Origin: Sesamum alatum
Lineage: Eukaryota; Streptophyta; Magnoliopsida; Lamiales; Pedaliaceae
Assembly: GCA_034509735.1 (NCBI GenBank)
Contig: JACGWO010000003.1
Location: forward strand, 34,804,466-34,868,465
DNA length: 64,000 nt
Direction of reading: 5' to 3'
The first letter of the stretch is position 1. Every line of letters starts with the position of its first letter. The notes below the pieces were generated by a model that was not told the origin of the DNA, searched no databases, and was given only the letters and a program-made list of their open reading frames with translations. A program made the position numbers and the translations under genes. Positions 35,422 to 48,132 of this stretch are shown here, piece by piece.

Positions 35422-36706
35422 TATCTTAAATACTTTCATTTATCCGGTATGAGAAAAATAGATTGAGAAGAAAAGATTAATTTTAGTAATTTTACTAATT
35501 ACCCTTTCTTCATTTTGTATAAGAAAATAAACAAGTTAATATTGTACTAAAATAATTTTAGTATATAAAAATTTAAAAACCTTATGATTAAAAAGATTCA
35601 TCAAACAAGAACAATAGTTATTATTAATAAAAATATTCATTAGATTGAGTTCTCGTCATTTATTCTAAACTACTCAGTTTAAATAAAATCAAAACTAATG
35701 ACAAATTAAAAATAAAAAATTCTAAAAAATATACGAAAACAAAGTATGTTTACCGGATTATTGACTTTGATAAAGTAGTTTTTCGCCAATTTGGTTATTT
35801 TTTTCTCAAAGATTATGTACCGGTATTACCAGCAGGAAGGAGAAAAGACTTGGAGCGAAATTATATATGGGTAATCGAGTAAATAAATAAATATATATTA
35901 TTTTTTATACCTTATACCTTCACTCTTCTGATCAATTTTGGATGGAAACAAAATTGGACTCTATAGTGGTTTTATATACATCCAGTTTTACTTTCCCTCC
36001 ATCTCTTCTTTCTAACCAAACACAAAATTTCTTATACACCCTCTTTTACTTCCATGTCTCTTATACTCTTACTTTTAAGATGTTTGACAATTTATAAGAT
36101 ACTAAAATATCTTTGAAGAAATTTGTAGTAAACGAGCTTTAAGCTTTAAAAATAAGATGTCTGGAGCTTATATAAGCTCATTAAAAAAAGAAAGTAAAGA
36201 GTTGTAAATTTATTTTTAAGATTTTAACAAATGTTTTTAAATTATTTACAAGTTTATCATATTAACATTTGATAAATTTTAAAATCATCTTATAAGATAT
36301 ACGAGTGTATAAAATCTCTTTAATAAATTTAGTCGGACAGCCTCAAAATCAGAAACAGTGGCAGCCCACCGCGGGAGTTCCTTTTAAGTGATGTGCTTGT
36401 AGCTATCAATACCACTAAAGAACCTACTACCAATATAGGGGGAAAATATAAAATATCGGTTCCAAGTTGAGAAAATTTAACTGGCTGGAGAATCTATCAT
36501 ATTCCATTTTAAAATTGATTAATCATCTATGGTTTCCATCATTGGGGATATATATAATTTGGAATCTAAAATAATACTTCTTAAATTTATTATCTTATTG
36601 GACATTCTAAATTTACCCTGACATGTTAGTGTCCCAAAAAAGTTAGCACTATCAGAGGGCTCTTGACCTTTTATACCATATGTGTGTCAAATCAACGTGT
36701 GAGTGT
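35422..36706. other. intergenic, AT-rich
   Basis: No gene or bordered element recognised. Confidence 0.4.
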
Positions 36707-36726
36707 GACAAACACGATTTATTAGT

Positions 36727-36934
36727 GAAGAGGCTTAGTTTAGTGAGCGAAGTTGAGGCTCTATGATTTTAAAGATCATGAGTTTGAATCCCTACATGGG
36801 TTGATGTTATTTATATAATATAGTAGGTATGATTTGTTGCTGAAATAGCTAGGTGTTAGTTTATTTGATGTGATTGATTTGATTGTAATCACTTTACTTT
36901 TGATTGATAAGATTCATCGCTTTCAATTCAAAAA
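36727..36934 (+). mobile_element. tRNA-derived SINE, 208 bp, with 20-bp target duplication
   Basis: GGCTTAGTTTAGTGAGC (box A-like) and GATCATGAGTTTGAATCCC (box B-like, about 36775) lie in the order and spacing of a polymerase III promoter, followed by a GATTGATTTGATTG-rich body and a short A tail. The flanks GACAAACACGATTTATTAGT (36707-36726) and GACAAACACGATATATTAGT (36935-36954) differ at one base, the long duplication expected from LINE-driven insertion. Confidence 0.82.
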
Positions 36935-36954
36935 GACAAACACGATATATTAGT

Positions 36955-37894
36955 TAACAATTTAAAATATTAAATTAATTGTTTATTAATTATACAATTA
37001 AATATAATTTTAATTTTTAGTGTTCTATTTTTATGGTTTTCTTTTTCATCTTGTCATCGATTTTCTTCTCCTCCTCTCTGATTGATTGTTTTCTTCTTCA
37101 TCCAACGCTTCAGGTAATTTTATAAATGTTTAAATATATTTTTGATACTGTAATTTTGGTACTTTGTCAATTTTATTTTTTATTTTTTTATAATTACAAA
37201 AGAGTCCTATAACCTTTTAACATTTCACAGTTTTGATCCTTTCGGTGGTTGATTTTGCGAAAATCGTCGGAATAATCATTTGGGCCTCACGTAAATTGGG
37301 TCTTTTGTTCTGATTGGGTTCATTTTTTCCAACATGTATGGACGAAAAATTAGAAAAAAAATAACATGGTACATGATTTATTCCGACAACTTTTACAAAA
37401 TTCAGTCCGAAAGGATCAAAATCGCAAAATATCAAAAAAATGCAACACTAAAAAAATGAAGAATTAAAATGTTAAAGTGCCAAAATTTATAGAACTAAAA
37501 ATATATTTACATCTTTCATAAATCTACTTTCTTATAGTAAATTTAAGAAAATCATGAAAATAGGATAGTAAAAATTAAATATATATTTAATTATACAAAG
37601 TAAAAAATAATTAAAATTGATTGTTAAATTGCAACTAATATGCCACGTGTCGTCTGCGACACCAACGTGTGGGACATATGGTATAGAAGACCCAGAGCTT
37701 TTGAGAGTGCCCCAACCACCATTACACTAAAAAGATATAATAATATTCAAAGTATAAATTGCTAACAACATGCCACATGTCCATGACTCCAATGTGTGGG
37801 ACATGTGGTATAAAAGATTCAGAGCCCTAACTCAGATTAAATTTAATCGGATTCAAACTAATTATATGGTTAATGTAATAAATTTATTATACAA
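36955..37894. other. intergenic, AT-rich
   Basis: No gene recognised. Two related segments with ATGCCACRTGT...GTGTGGGACATRTGG occur near 37641-37690 and 37770-37820, a local imperfect repeat. Confidence 0.4.
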
Positions 37895-37897
37895 TTA

Positions 37898-38330
37898 GGC
37901 CTCGTTTACTATGAGGACGGAACTAAATGAGTAATAGGATTATTTTAAACTAAATAAATGATAAAAAAAAAAAACACCTGTATAAATTATATGATGTTTA
38001 CTTACATGTATCATTAAGTTCTAAAAAAACTGTGAAGTGTTTATTTTGTTGTATTTACTTGTATTGGATGATAAAATTACCTATTAGCCCATCAATGACA
38101 CCTACTCCACTATTATTTGAAGGTAAGATGGACTTTTGCCCCTTGCATATATTGTTGTACAAATTACATGATAATTTATACCACTACCTTTGGTAGTATA
38201 AGTTATGCAAGTGTGACAATAATTAATACAAAGTCCTGTAATTGTACAGAGCCCCCATACATGAAAGTAAATAATATATATCCTATATTAATTTTCTTAT
38301 TCAGGCTAATACATCAAAGTAAACGGGGCC
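37898..38330. mobile_element. Tourist-like (PIF/Harbinger) MITE, 433 bp, TTA duplication
   Basis: Ends GGCCTCGTTTACTATG and, reversed, GGCCCCGTTTACTTTG; TTA at 37895-37897 and 38331-38333. The 3-bp TTA duplication and GGSCY-type ends are the signature of Tourist elements. It lies about 410 bp upstream of the CHX20 start codon, inside the likely promoter region. Confidence 0.75.
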
Positions 38331-38333
38331 TTA

Positions 38334-38741
38334 GTGTACAATTCAGAAAAAATAACCAATCACATGACAAGTATAGCACTTGCACTGTGATTGATTTGGT
38401 TTAACCAAACCTGATTTGGGTAAGAATTGCTTTGCTCACCATTGCACTACTACTACTACTACTAATAATATAATTTGAAGTATAGTTATTTTATATAAAT
38501 GAAATATCTGAAAATATTTTCCCACAATTTATCAGTACTTTCCTAAAAATTTCTCATTTATGCAAAATGCAGTTCCTATAAATAGATGTATTGTGTAACC
38601 ACATTATCCACACAAATGAAGAACTAAGCAGTTGAGTGATTGACTTATCTATATACTTGGCTCCTTGAATTTGAGGAAGAACACCACTTTCCGCTGTCCT
38701 CACCTCACGTATATACTAGCTAGTTACGTACGTAACCAAAC
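38334..38741 (+). promoter_or_regulatory. proximal upstream region of the CHX20-type gene
   Basis: Contains a (CTA)n stretch near 38444-38464 and a candidate TATA element CTATATAC at about 38649, some 90 bases before the ATG. No further element is claimed. Confidence 0.35.
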
Positions 38742-41700
38742 ATGCAGATGCAGGTGAATATAACCTCAATTCGGACATCCTCCAATGGAGTTTGGCAAGG
38801 CGATAACCCCCTCGATTACGCCTTCCCTTTGCTTATTATCCAGACAACCTTAATCCTCGTCCTCTGCCGCCTACTCGCCTTCCTCATTAAACCCCTCCGC
38901 CAACCCAAAGTCGTCGCCGAGATGATGGTACCTAATTAACTTACTTCTTATATTTTTACAATTTTTAATCTATACTATACATGATACGACGTTCATCGCG
39001 ATTGGGCTATATGCTCTTGTATATCTTATACAAAGTTTCAATTGGGGTGCGTTGAACACACATCGTTTCATTTGACATTAATACACGTTAGAATGATAAT
39101 TATGCACATTTTCCAAGTTCGTATTAAATAATACACTTGGACGGCTTATAAGTCTCAAAGGCCCACGGACGACCTTCGTAAAAATGAACAATACCATGCA
39201 AAAGACTCCAATCACAATGTGGGAGTGCAATTTCCCTGATTTTGCTAAGAATTTTTTTTATATTTTTTGTTAAGAATTTTTTTTATATTTTTCTTACTTT
39301 TATAGAGTGGAATTTTACTGGGGCCATCGGCTTTCGGCCGAAACGAAGAATACATGCGGAGAATATTCCCGAAATGGAGTACTCCGATCCTGGAATCATT
39401 AGCGACGGTTGGGCTCCTCTTCTTCCTTTTCCTGGTGGGCCTGGAGCTCGACTTGAACTCCATACGGAGGGGCGGTCGCCGCGCCTTCGCAATAGCGCTC
39501 GCCGGAATATCGCTGACATTCATAATCGGGATTGGCGTAACCTTTGTCTTTCGCCAAGCCGTCGACGGAGCAGATAAAGTCGGCTATACCCAATACTTGG
39601 TGTTCATGGGAGTAGCGCTATCCATCACGGCTTTCCCTGTACTGGCTCGCGTGCTAGCCGAGCTCAAGCTTCTTACTACACATGTCGGTGAGACCGCCAT
39701 GGCCGCAGCGGCATTCAACGACGTCGCAGCTTGGATTTCACTCGCTCTAGCTGTCGCTCTCGCAGGTACCTGCCGCTCTCTGTCTTCTAATATAAATGTT
39801 TGTTTGGTTTGTTTTTTTTTCCAATAAATATATGAATTTATTCATAAATTTTCAATAAAATTCAAATATTCTATATGTATATTTTTAGTTAAGTAGACCA
39901 ATAAATGTAGAATATGTGGCATTTGTTAGTTTTTAAATAAAAAATATAGGGTTAATTACACTTACACCCTCTATAAAAATTCTCTATTTACACATCACCT
40001 CCCCTTTCGTTAGGGGTTGGACAAAAAATACTGACATCAGCAAAAAAAGTTACAAAAGTTTTTAATTCTGCTCATCATTTAACTTTCCCATGTATATTTT
40101 ATAAAGGGATAAAAGTAATATATATATATATATATATATATAGTGAGGTTAATATCATTATATTTTTCCCTTTATAAGCACAAAATTATTATATGGGAAT
40201 GTTAGATGATGAATAAAATTAGAAACTTATCTATTTTTTTTGTTGATGTCAGTATTTTTCGTCCAAATTCTAACGAAAGAAGGTTAGGTGTAAACGGTGA
40301 ATTTTGGAGGGAGTATAAATATAATTTTGAAATTTTCTTGGAAAAAAGTGTAATTTCACGAGGTGTAAGTGAAATTAACTCTAAAATATATTCTGGGAGA
40401 TATTTAAAATTTTATTATTAAAAAAACTAGCCGTCGTGACACGTCGTTCTTGTATGTATGTAATAAATAATATTTAATATTTTAAAATATATTATAAATA
40501 AAAAATATATATATATATATAAAATAACACATCACATTTCATAGAAAAACAAGAAAGAAATAGAGAAAAGAAACCAATTTAAAAATATTATAACATAACA
40601 AAAATTTAATGCCGCGATGTAAGTAAGCGTTAATTGTGAGTATAGATTAAACAATGACATCTCATAAAAGAATTAAACAACGATATCGTCTCCCTGATAA
40701 GAAGCCAAAATCAGATAAGCCTACTGATTCCACCATAATTTGTTTGTCTCATATTTAAAATTCTTATTATATTTTATTTGTACGAAAAAGTTTTCTTTTC
40801 TAAAAGTGAAACTTTTGGAAAAAATATTCTTAAAATCAAATTAATAATTAATAGGATTAATTTTATTTATTCCCCGTGTACTATGAAGGTGGTATAATAT
40901 ATTAAAAGTTCCTTTCTACTATTAAAACATTCAAACACCCCTAGATTTTGGAAATTTTAAATTAAATGGAGAAAAATATACTTATATCTTAATAAAAAAT
41001 AAATGCGTTTTATCTCCTATTATAATCTAATATCATATTGCCCCTCTCAAGGTTTATTTATTATTTTAATACAAAATAATATAAAACTAACACAATTTTA
41101 TTTTATTTTTTATTTTAAGACCTCAGAAGTCCAACTTTGTAAGTTTGACCTCGAAAACCGTAGATTATAAATAATATTTGTAATTAGTTTGATTGTATTT
41201 TTTTAATAAATTAATTTTAAAATTCATTATTGCTAATTATTATTAAAATATTTAATGAATAATAATAAATAAATAATGAATAATTATAATTAGTTAATAA
41301 TATAATTATAATTATTAAATTCTTAATGATAATTTTAAAATTATAATTGTCGTTATTGTATTTTTAAAATGACGGGTGATTAATTTTAGCAAATTAAATT
41401 ATTGTATTTTTTATATATAAATTTTACATTTATTAAGAGATATAATTAATTAAATTTATAATTATAATTATAAAATTATTAATAATAAATTTTAAATTAT
41501 CAATTTAAAAGAAAGAAGAAAAAAAGCCGAACAAATAGGTGAGTTCGGCTTTCGAGGTCGAACTTACAAAATTCGACTTCTAACTTGTATGTTCGACTTC
41601 TGAGGTCTTAAAATAAAAAAAATAAAAAAAAATTACAAAGTCGAACTCTTTGAGTTCGACTTTTACTATTAGTATTACCGATTTTATTTAAATATTAATT

Positions 41701-44700
41701 GTGTTAGTTTTATATTATTTTGTATTAAAATAATAAATAAGTCGAAATGATATGTTAATATTAAAATGATATCATATACTAATTAAGTAAAATAATATAT
41801 TATTCATATTAAACATAAACAAGAAAGGAATTTTTTTCGATAAGAAATTCTTAAATAAATATAATATTTATTGCTGAAATTCGAAGAAAAAATAAAAGAT
41901 TCTACAATCGAATTATATGAAGGATTAAATCAAATGTTAATTTCGTTGTAAATTGCCTTTTCCCGTAGGAATTTACTATTGAATGTTTTCCTTCCAAAAG
42001 TCTTCATGTTTGACGTACTTTTTTATTTGTACTTATTTAGTAGAAGTAATATATTATATTGTATTAATATTTTTGTATTTATTTAAATTTACACAATAAA
42101 GTAAATTTCTGGCGACGTTTTAATTAGTTTTCCATGTGGAATAAAATTTGGTTTAAATTTACACAATAAAGTAAATTTCTGGCGACGTTTTAATTAGTTT
42201 TCCATGTGGAATAAAATTTGGGCTAATCGAAATATTTTTTCACATTTATTTTTAATATGAATACTTTGTTTTTATTAGTATTTTATGCATTTATTCAAAT
42301 TTATATAAAATACAAAATATTGATTTGCAAAGGGCCAAATATGCTATATAAACTATAAAAAGAAGTAAAATAATTCATTCTTTTAGTAAGGTTTAAGGCT
42401 ATTTTCATTCATTCAAACTGAATTTTCAAAATTAGAGAGGTGCTAGATGGTTTTAATGATGGATGGATGTTTTGTACACCGCCTTTATAGTATAAAGGGG
42501 TAAAATAAATTTAACCCGAAACACGTGTATATAAGATCGAATCCATTCAATTTCAAAAAAAGATTACTAATTCTCAATTTTTCGAGAAATCCTTTTTCAG
42601 TTGAATGACTAATTTTTTAATCTTTTCGACCTTGGTTCCCTAGAAACAAATCAAAAAAATTGAGAAATATAACCATCTGATTTAATTCGTTCTTAATAGC
42701 CATGAAATGATCATATTAAGTCTCTCGTTACTTTAGTCCCTCCTTTCTTAAATTCTAAATTATCCCCCTCTTCCCCTTTCTACCTTTGTTCACCTTTCTC
42801 TCCCTTATTTAAGGTTGTCGCTCGCCTATCTTTCTTTCTTTTTTAATATAAAGAATTTTTGTTTGACTCTAATCACCATCATAGTTAGAGCATGTCTTTA
42901 AAATAATAAATTGTCTACAAAATTAATTATAAATTACCCACTAACGTAATCCTCCCTCATAACCATATTTCTTTGCTTCCGTAGCTTCTTTCTAATTATA
43001 TATGTGGCATTCATATATTTTTATACTTAATTGAGACGCTAATTAGTAATTATTAAGAAAATATATATTTATTATAAAACGAGTTAATTATGGAGAACGT
43101 AATATAATTAGTGGTATTAAATTGTAGTACATGTTAGTTTTACTTAAATTATATGGGTAATTACATTATGCACACTGACCAATAGTCTATTTATACAAAT
43201 ACTCATGTCTTTTGCATAATTACATAAATTACCTTTGATAGTCAAAAAATAGGAGTAATTTGTGTAGTAATGTCGATACTTTTGAAGGGTGTAAGTGTAA
43301 TTATTCAAAAATTAAGGGTGATTTGTGTAAACAGATCATAAATTAGGGAGTGTAGACATAATTATTCCTAAGTTATATGTTAATTTTCTTTTAATTCGAG
43401 TATTATTCATACACGTGCCCTTCACCTATTGGATTTTACAGAGAGCGACTAACCACTCACACTCTCACGTGTATATATATAACATAAAATAAAAATAAAA
43501 ATTGCAATAGAAAATTTAATTCAATTCTATCCAACCTTAATCTTGCCTTATAGACAAACTAAAGCCCTGAACTAATCTCTCCGCAGGTAATGGCGGCGAT
43601 GGGCCCAAGAAAAGCCCGTTGATTTCCATATGGGTTCTTCTATCCGGCGTCCTTTTTGTTGCTTTCATGATGGTGGCGATCAAGCCCGTCATGAAGTGGG
43701 TGGATCGGCGGTGCTCGTCGGAGCACGATACAGGAGACGAAGCCTATATCAGCTTAACCCTCGGCGGAGTTTTGGTGGCGGGGTTTGCTACTGATTTAAT
43801 CGGCATACACGCGATATTCGGTGCGTTTATTTTCGGGTTAACAATACCGAAAGGGGGAGATTTTGCTCGGAGATTAACGGAGAGGATTGAAGACTTCGTC
43901 TCCAGTTTGTTGCTGCCCTTGTACTTTGCTTTAAGTGGGTTGAAAACCAACGTGGCGTCAATCAAGGGCGGCGGGGCGTGGGGACTGCTGGTGTTGGTGA
44001 TCACGGCGGCGTGTGCCGGAAAGATCATCGGGACTTTTGCGGTGGCAATGATGTGCATGATTCCGGCGAGGGAGTCCATAACGCTCGGCGTGCTGATGAA
44101 CACCAAAGGGCTGGTGGAGTTGATTGTTCTGAATATTGGCAGGGACAAGAAGGTTAGCCCATTAATTTCTTGAATTTTGTTAATTTTACAATGTTTTGAA
44201 ACATGTTATCTGTTATGATGCAGGTTCTGAATGACGAGGCCTTTACAATACTAGTGTTAATGGCACTATTCACAACATTCCTCACAACTCCAGTCGTGAT
44301 GGCCATATATAAACCCGCGCGCGGCGTCGCCGCCGCCGTGCACCGCCACCTGCAGTCCATTTCCGGCGGCTCCTCCAACGAACTCCGAGTTCTCGCCTGT
44401 ATACACGGACCTAGCAACATCCCCTCTGTCCTCAACCTCATTCAATTAACTCGCTCTACCAACAAATCCTCCTGCCTAAAACTCTACGTTATGAACCTTC
44501 TAGAGCTGACCGAGCGCTCCTCCTCAATTATTATGGTCCACCGTCTGAGGAAAAATGGCTTCCCTCTCATCAGCCGCCTCCGCCGCGACGCCCAGTTGCA
44601 CGACCAAGTCGCCCTTGTTTTCAAGGTTTTTTTCTTATATAGATTCTTTTTGCGAGCTGGCGTGGTAATCTGTCACTAACGGGTTTGGTTTCTGGATTTC

Positions 44701-45608
44701 CAGGAATACGGCGAAATGGGTCGGGTCAGTGTCCGCCCAGCAACGGCCATATCAGCGTTGGCATCAATGCACGAGGATATCTGCCATGTGGCGGAGAAGA
44801 AGATGGTGGCAATGATTCTTCTACCATTTCATAAGCGGTGGAGGAAGATCAACGGCGAGACTGAGGAGGAATCTCTCGGGCAAGGGTGGAGATGGGTGAA
44901 TCAGAGAGTATTCAGGGAGGCGCCCTGTTCGGTGGCGGTTCTGGTTGACCGTGGATATGGAAATGAGAGCCATAAGACGGCGGTGCAGAATGTATGTGTG
45001 ATTTTCTTCGGTGGGCCGGATGATAGGGAGGCGTTGGAGTTGGGTAGTCGGATGGCGGAGCACCCGATGGTGAAGGTCGCAGTGATAAGATTTAGGGAGA
45101 AGAGCAGAGGAACGATTTACAGCCTCGCAACTGAGGAGGTAAAAGATTAAGACATTTCTGTTCGATTGATTTTCATATAAGATATTCGTAATTTCAGAGT
45201 GTAATAGACTAATGATGTCCTAATAAACACATAAATAATCAGGAACATGATGAGGAAGCATTGGCAGAATTCAAGAGGAGATGGGAAGGCAGAGTCGAGT
45301 TCACAGAAGAATTAGCTGTCAACATAGTAGACCAAGTTTTGGCAATCGGGACAAGCGGAGAATACGACTTAATAGTTGTGGGAAATGGGCGACGCCCCTC
45401 GACCATGGTGGCTGCCTTAGCAGACCATGCCGTTGAGCACCCGGAGCTCGGCCCGGTCGGAGACGTGTTGGCGTCGTCAGGCCGAGGCATTGCGTCCTCG
45501 GTACTAGTGGTTCAACAACACGTCTCAGAAGAGGTACCGGTTTCAAAGATCAGTCAAGCAGAGGACGATGTTAATAGAAGTCGGGAGCAAATTTCAAGTG
45601 CGGTCTAA
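38742..45608 (+). CDS. CHX20: CHX20-type cation/H+ exchanger (CPA2 family)
   Basis: Six exons join in frame: 38742-38927, 39306-39765, 43587-44152, 44224-44625, 44704-45138 and 45243-45608 (804 residues; CHX proteins are about 800). The N-terminus NITSIRTSSNGVWQGDNP is diagnostic of the CHX20 branch. The membrane half includes LKPLRQPKVVAE-type, GILLGPSAFGRN, FLVGLELDLNSIRR, FPVLARVLAELKLL, AAAAFNDVAAWI (the conserved ND pair), ATDLIGIHAIFGAFIFGLTI and LMNTKGLVELIVLNIG. The hydrophilic C-terminal half has two USP-like segments (RVLACIHGPSNIPS; VCVIFFGGPDDREALELG) and ends DLIVVGNGRRPS...LGPVGDVLASS. Arabidopsis CHX20 acts in endomembranes of guard cells in K+/pH homeostasis and stomatal opening. 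The second ATG (38748) is an alternative start. Intron 2 is 3.8 kb and full of transposons. Confidence 0.93.
39949..40382. mobile_element. MITE, 434 bp, in CHX20 intron 2
   Basis: Ends GGGTTAATTACACTTACACC and, reversed, AGAGTTAATTTCACTTACACC; AAAATATA flanks both sides (39941-39948 and 40383-40390). The subterminal regions are also inverted copies (GTTGGACAAAAAATACTGACATC and its complement near 40250). It belongs to the same end family as 43155 and 48133. Confidence 0.75.
41053..41740. repeat. large inverted repeat (fold-back element) in CHX20 intron 2
   Basis: The left arm at 41053-41097 (TTTATTTATTATTTTAATAC...) is almost perfectly complementary to 41697-41740. Further in, GACCTCAGAAGTCC...AAGTTTGACCTCGAAA (about 41120) pairs in part with TTCGAGGTCGAAC...CTTCTGAGGTC (about 41553-41608). 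It resembles a MITE or MULE derivative; I could not fix its outer borders or target duplication. Confidence 0.65.
42082..42221. repeat. perfect 70-bp tandem duplication in CHX20 intron 2
   Basis: 42082-42151 and 42152-42221 read the same (TTTAAATTTACACAATAAAG ... ATAAAATTTGG/G). The identity suggests a recent event or an assembly artefact. Confidence 0.85.
43155..43369. mobile_element. MITE, 215 bp, in CHX20 intron 2
   Basis: Ends GGGTAATTACATTATGCACA and, reversed, AGGAATAATTATGTCTACAC. Flanks AAATTATAT (43146-43154) and AAGTTATAT (43370-43378) are a 9-bp duplication with one change. Same general family as 39949 and 48133. Confidence 0.65.
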
Positions 45609-46373
45609 ATGGATTTTTATGGAGTGGTTTTTGATTTAAATGTGTGTTGTATGTAAATGTTGAGAGTTGTTGTTTGTGAGATTGAATGTGTATTTTGGTT
45701 GTGGTGTGGTAGAAAATGAGTTTTGTAAATGGTACAATCGGTAAATATTTCATTTTACAACTATCCAATGATAGTGTTAAACAGACTTCATATTAGGTCC
45801 TTTATTAGGGTGCATATGTCAAACGAATCTTTTATTTACTTTTCAAACTTTAATGGGCCTATTGTGGTTTGATTTAATATGTTTACCATCGACATATTCC
45901 AAATAGTATTGTGTGGTTATTTTATTATTTTGTCCTCAAAGGGTATGTTTATTTGCAGGATGGCATTAATATGTCAAATATTAATTTGTGAGTATACGTG
46001 GTACTATTCTGTTGGGGACTAATTGTTTAGTTTGCACCATAATATTAAGGACAAAAGCAAGTTTTATTACAATTCTATGTTTACTTGTATGTATAGCAAT
46101 ATGTATTGATTAATCAATTGCATTTTTGCCCACAGAAAAGACAAAATCATCTAATGATTTCTCTCTCCCCAAACCTTTGTGCTTCCCATTTTTTCTCCTT
46201 TGTGCCAAACTAGCCAAAACGAATCTTGCATTGCATTTAATGGTCCGACATGTTAGGTGGTAATATGTCCAAAAAGTAAGGTTAAAACAGTTTAAGAAAA
46301 TTAAAAAACGAGGGCAAGAAGGTCAAGAAATACCTCTCCCAGAACAACAATAGAATGCCATGCTATAATCAGG

Positions 46374-46506
46374 ACAAAATGGCTCATGACTCAAATCATG
46401 CAAGAACAGTAAAAAAATCAAGAGCTTTGAATTCTAACTCACAAAATGGCTCATGACTCAAATCATGCAAGAACAGTAAAAAATCAAGGGCTTTGAATTC
46501 AACTCA
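46374..46506. repeat. 67-bp tandem duplication
   Basis: ACAAAATGGCTCATGACTCA recurs at 46374 and 46441. The two units agree throughout except for a one-base A-run difference, one A/G change and a short indel near the end. Confidence 0.85.
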
Positions 46507-47434
46507 CGAGCCGATTGTGAAAGAAGTAAACAGCTGACTATGACTAATTAACAAGGATATCCTTATTAATCAGCCATAGTAAACATTCCCAAAATGTATT
46601 GTCCAATAAAGTCAGCCTTACAAAAAATGGAGGATTCAGAGAAGGTCGCTCTTTTTTTTAGAAATTAAAGAGGAGAAAAATATATTAATGCAATGAGCCG
46701 GTGGGACCCAAATTGGTTGGATTATAATTAGTGACCAGCAGTATATACCTGGCCCTTCTAATTAATGGTGGGCCACCAAGTGGTCTTTTAACAACAATGT
46801 CTGGATTATGGACTAAATCCATCCCAATAGGAATAGTAAATCTGGCCTTTAAGGGCGTGTTTATTATGTGAGATGGGATTAAAGTGGCATAAATTATATT
46901 TATTGATTGATAAAATTTGGGATAGATAGTGACAATATTATATAATATTTTGTTTATTTTGTTGAATCAAGTATCGAATTATTGTTGTGATAATTTTATT
47001 TCATGTTCACTAATAAATTATTTATTTGGGATAAAATTATAAAATATCAAAATTACCCACATAATAAGACAAATCAATTATTATAAAAGTATCCTAAAAT
47101 TTTTTGTTTTTTTAATTAGCAATTTCTATATGTTTTATTAATTGAAGAAAAAAACGTGAAAAACACAAATGACGACTTCTTCTTCGACCGTAGGCATTTG
47201 AGAGATGACAATTAGACCATCTCCAAGGCGTTTAAGAGATTAACAAAGACTTAAATGGAGATATTTTGGTAGGTAAATTTATTATACGCCAAAAATAGCT
47301 TGGATTGTTATACTCTAATAATTCACATTGAGCCCAATTATATCGGGCCTGCAATTTAAATCCCAAGCTGAGTGTTTTGTAAGCAAATATTTAATTAGGT
47401 CGAATTGGGCTGGATATAGTAAACATGGGGACAA

Positions 47435-47510
47435 TTATATAAATATTATATAAAAAAACAATAATTATAAATGTATCGCATTCACGATACACTTTGTAAA
47501 AATATCGTAT
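47435..47510. repeat. dispersed repeat, copy 1 (GCATTCACGATACACTTTGT)
   Basis: ACAATTATATAAATATTATA followed by GCATTCACGATACACTTTGT then AAAAATAT; nearly the same sequence in the same orientation at 49588-49666. Confidence 0.7.
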
Positions 47511-48132
47511 TCCAACCCACGCGCTCTTGACCCAAATCCTTTCCCCTTCACCAATCTGGTAACAATCATATTCATTCGATGCTCAACGGTATATTTGTTA
47601 TACGTAACATCACCGATGACTTAGCCAAATGGCTATTTCCTTATTTAGGTTAACGGTTATATTTGTTTTTTTTTTTCAAATTTTATTATACTCTCTATTC
47701 TATTTATATGTATGTTGTGTGTGGTATCTTATCTATGAATAGTTAAATAGATAAGATAATTCAAGATATATACTTTTATATTAGTAAATGGGATTAAACA
47801 AATATTACGTAAGTCAAAAATCATTTATAATTGCAATGCTTAGGAAGGTATTCGTAAAATTTAAAGTAACAAATTTACTTGGTAAAATTCATCTATCTAT
47901 TAATTACTTGGAGCTTAGTACAAGTAGTAGAATATGCCTTTCGCCAAGTCTAAGTAGAGAAAAAATCAATCAAAATCTAAAATTGAGTACCAAAAGTAAT
48001 GATTGTTTTCTTGTAATACTTGTAGTATTTGTTTATTTTATCCATATAATCATGTAATTATCAATTTCATTAAAAAAATGATATGAAAAAATATTTATCT
48101 ATATCAAATTTGATTAGATTAATTTAATTATA

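Larger units (their letters stand above)
39766..43586 (+). other. 3.8-kb intron 2 of the CHX20-type gene
   Basis: GTACCT donor and CTCTCCGCAG acceptor; splicing joins GCA-G to GT-AAT so that the frame reads LAVALAGNGGDGPKKSP. The intron is AT-rich and holds two bordered MITEs (39949 and 43155), a large fold-back (41053-41740), an (AT)n tract near 40120, and a perfect 70-bp tandem duplication (42082-42221). The other introns of the gene are 71-378 bp. Confidence 0.85.
45609..48123. other. 3' flank of the CHX20-type gene and intergenic DNA
   Basis: The 3' UTR probably extends to about 45770. No other gene seen. Contains a 67-bp tandem duplication (46374-46506) and one copy of a dispersed repeat (47435-47510). 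A Tourist-like single end (GGGCGTGTTTATTATGTG) occurs near 46853. Confidence 0.45.

Noticed and set aside
43744..44148. 134-residue minus-strand frame opposite CHX20 exon 3
   Set aside because: Shadow of the well-supported exporter exon on the opposite strand.
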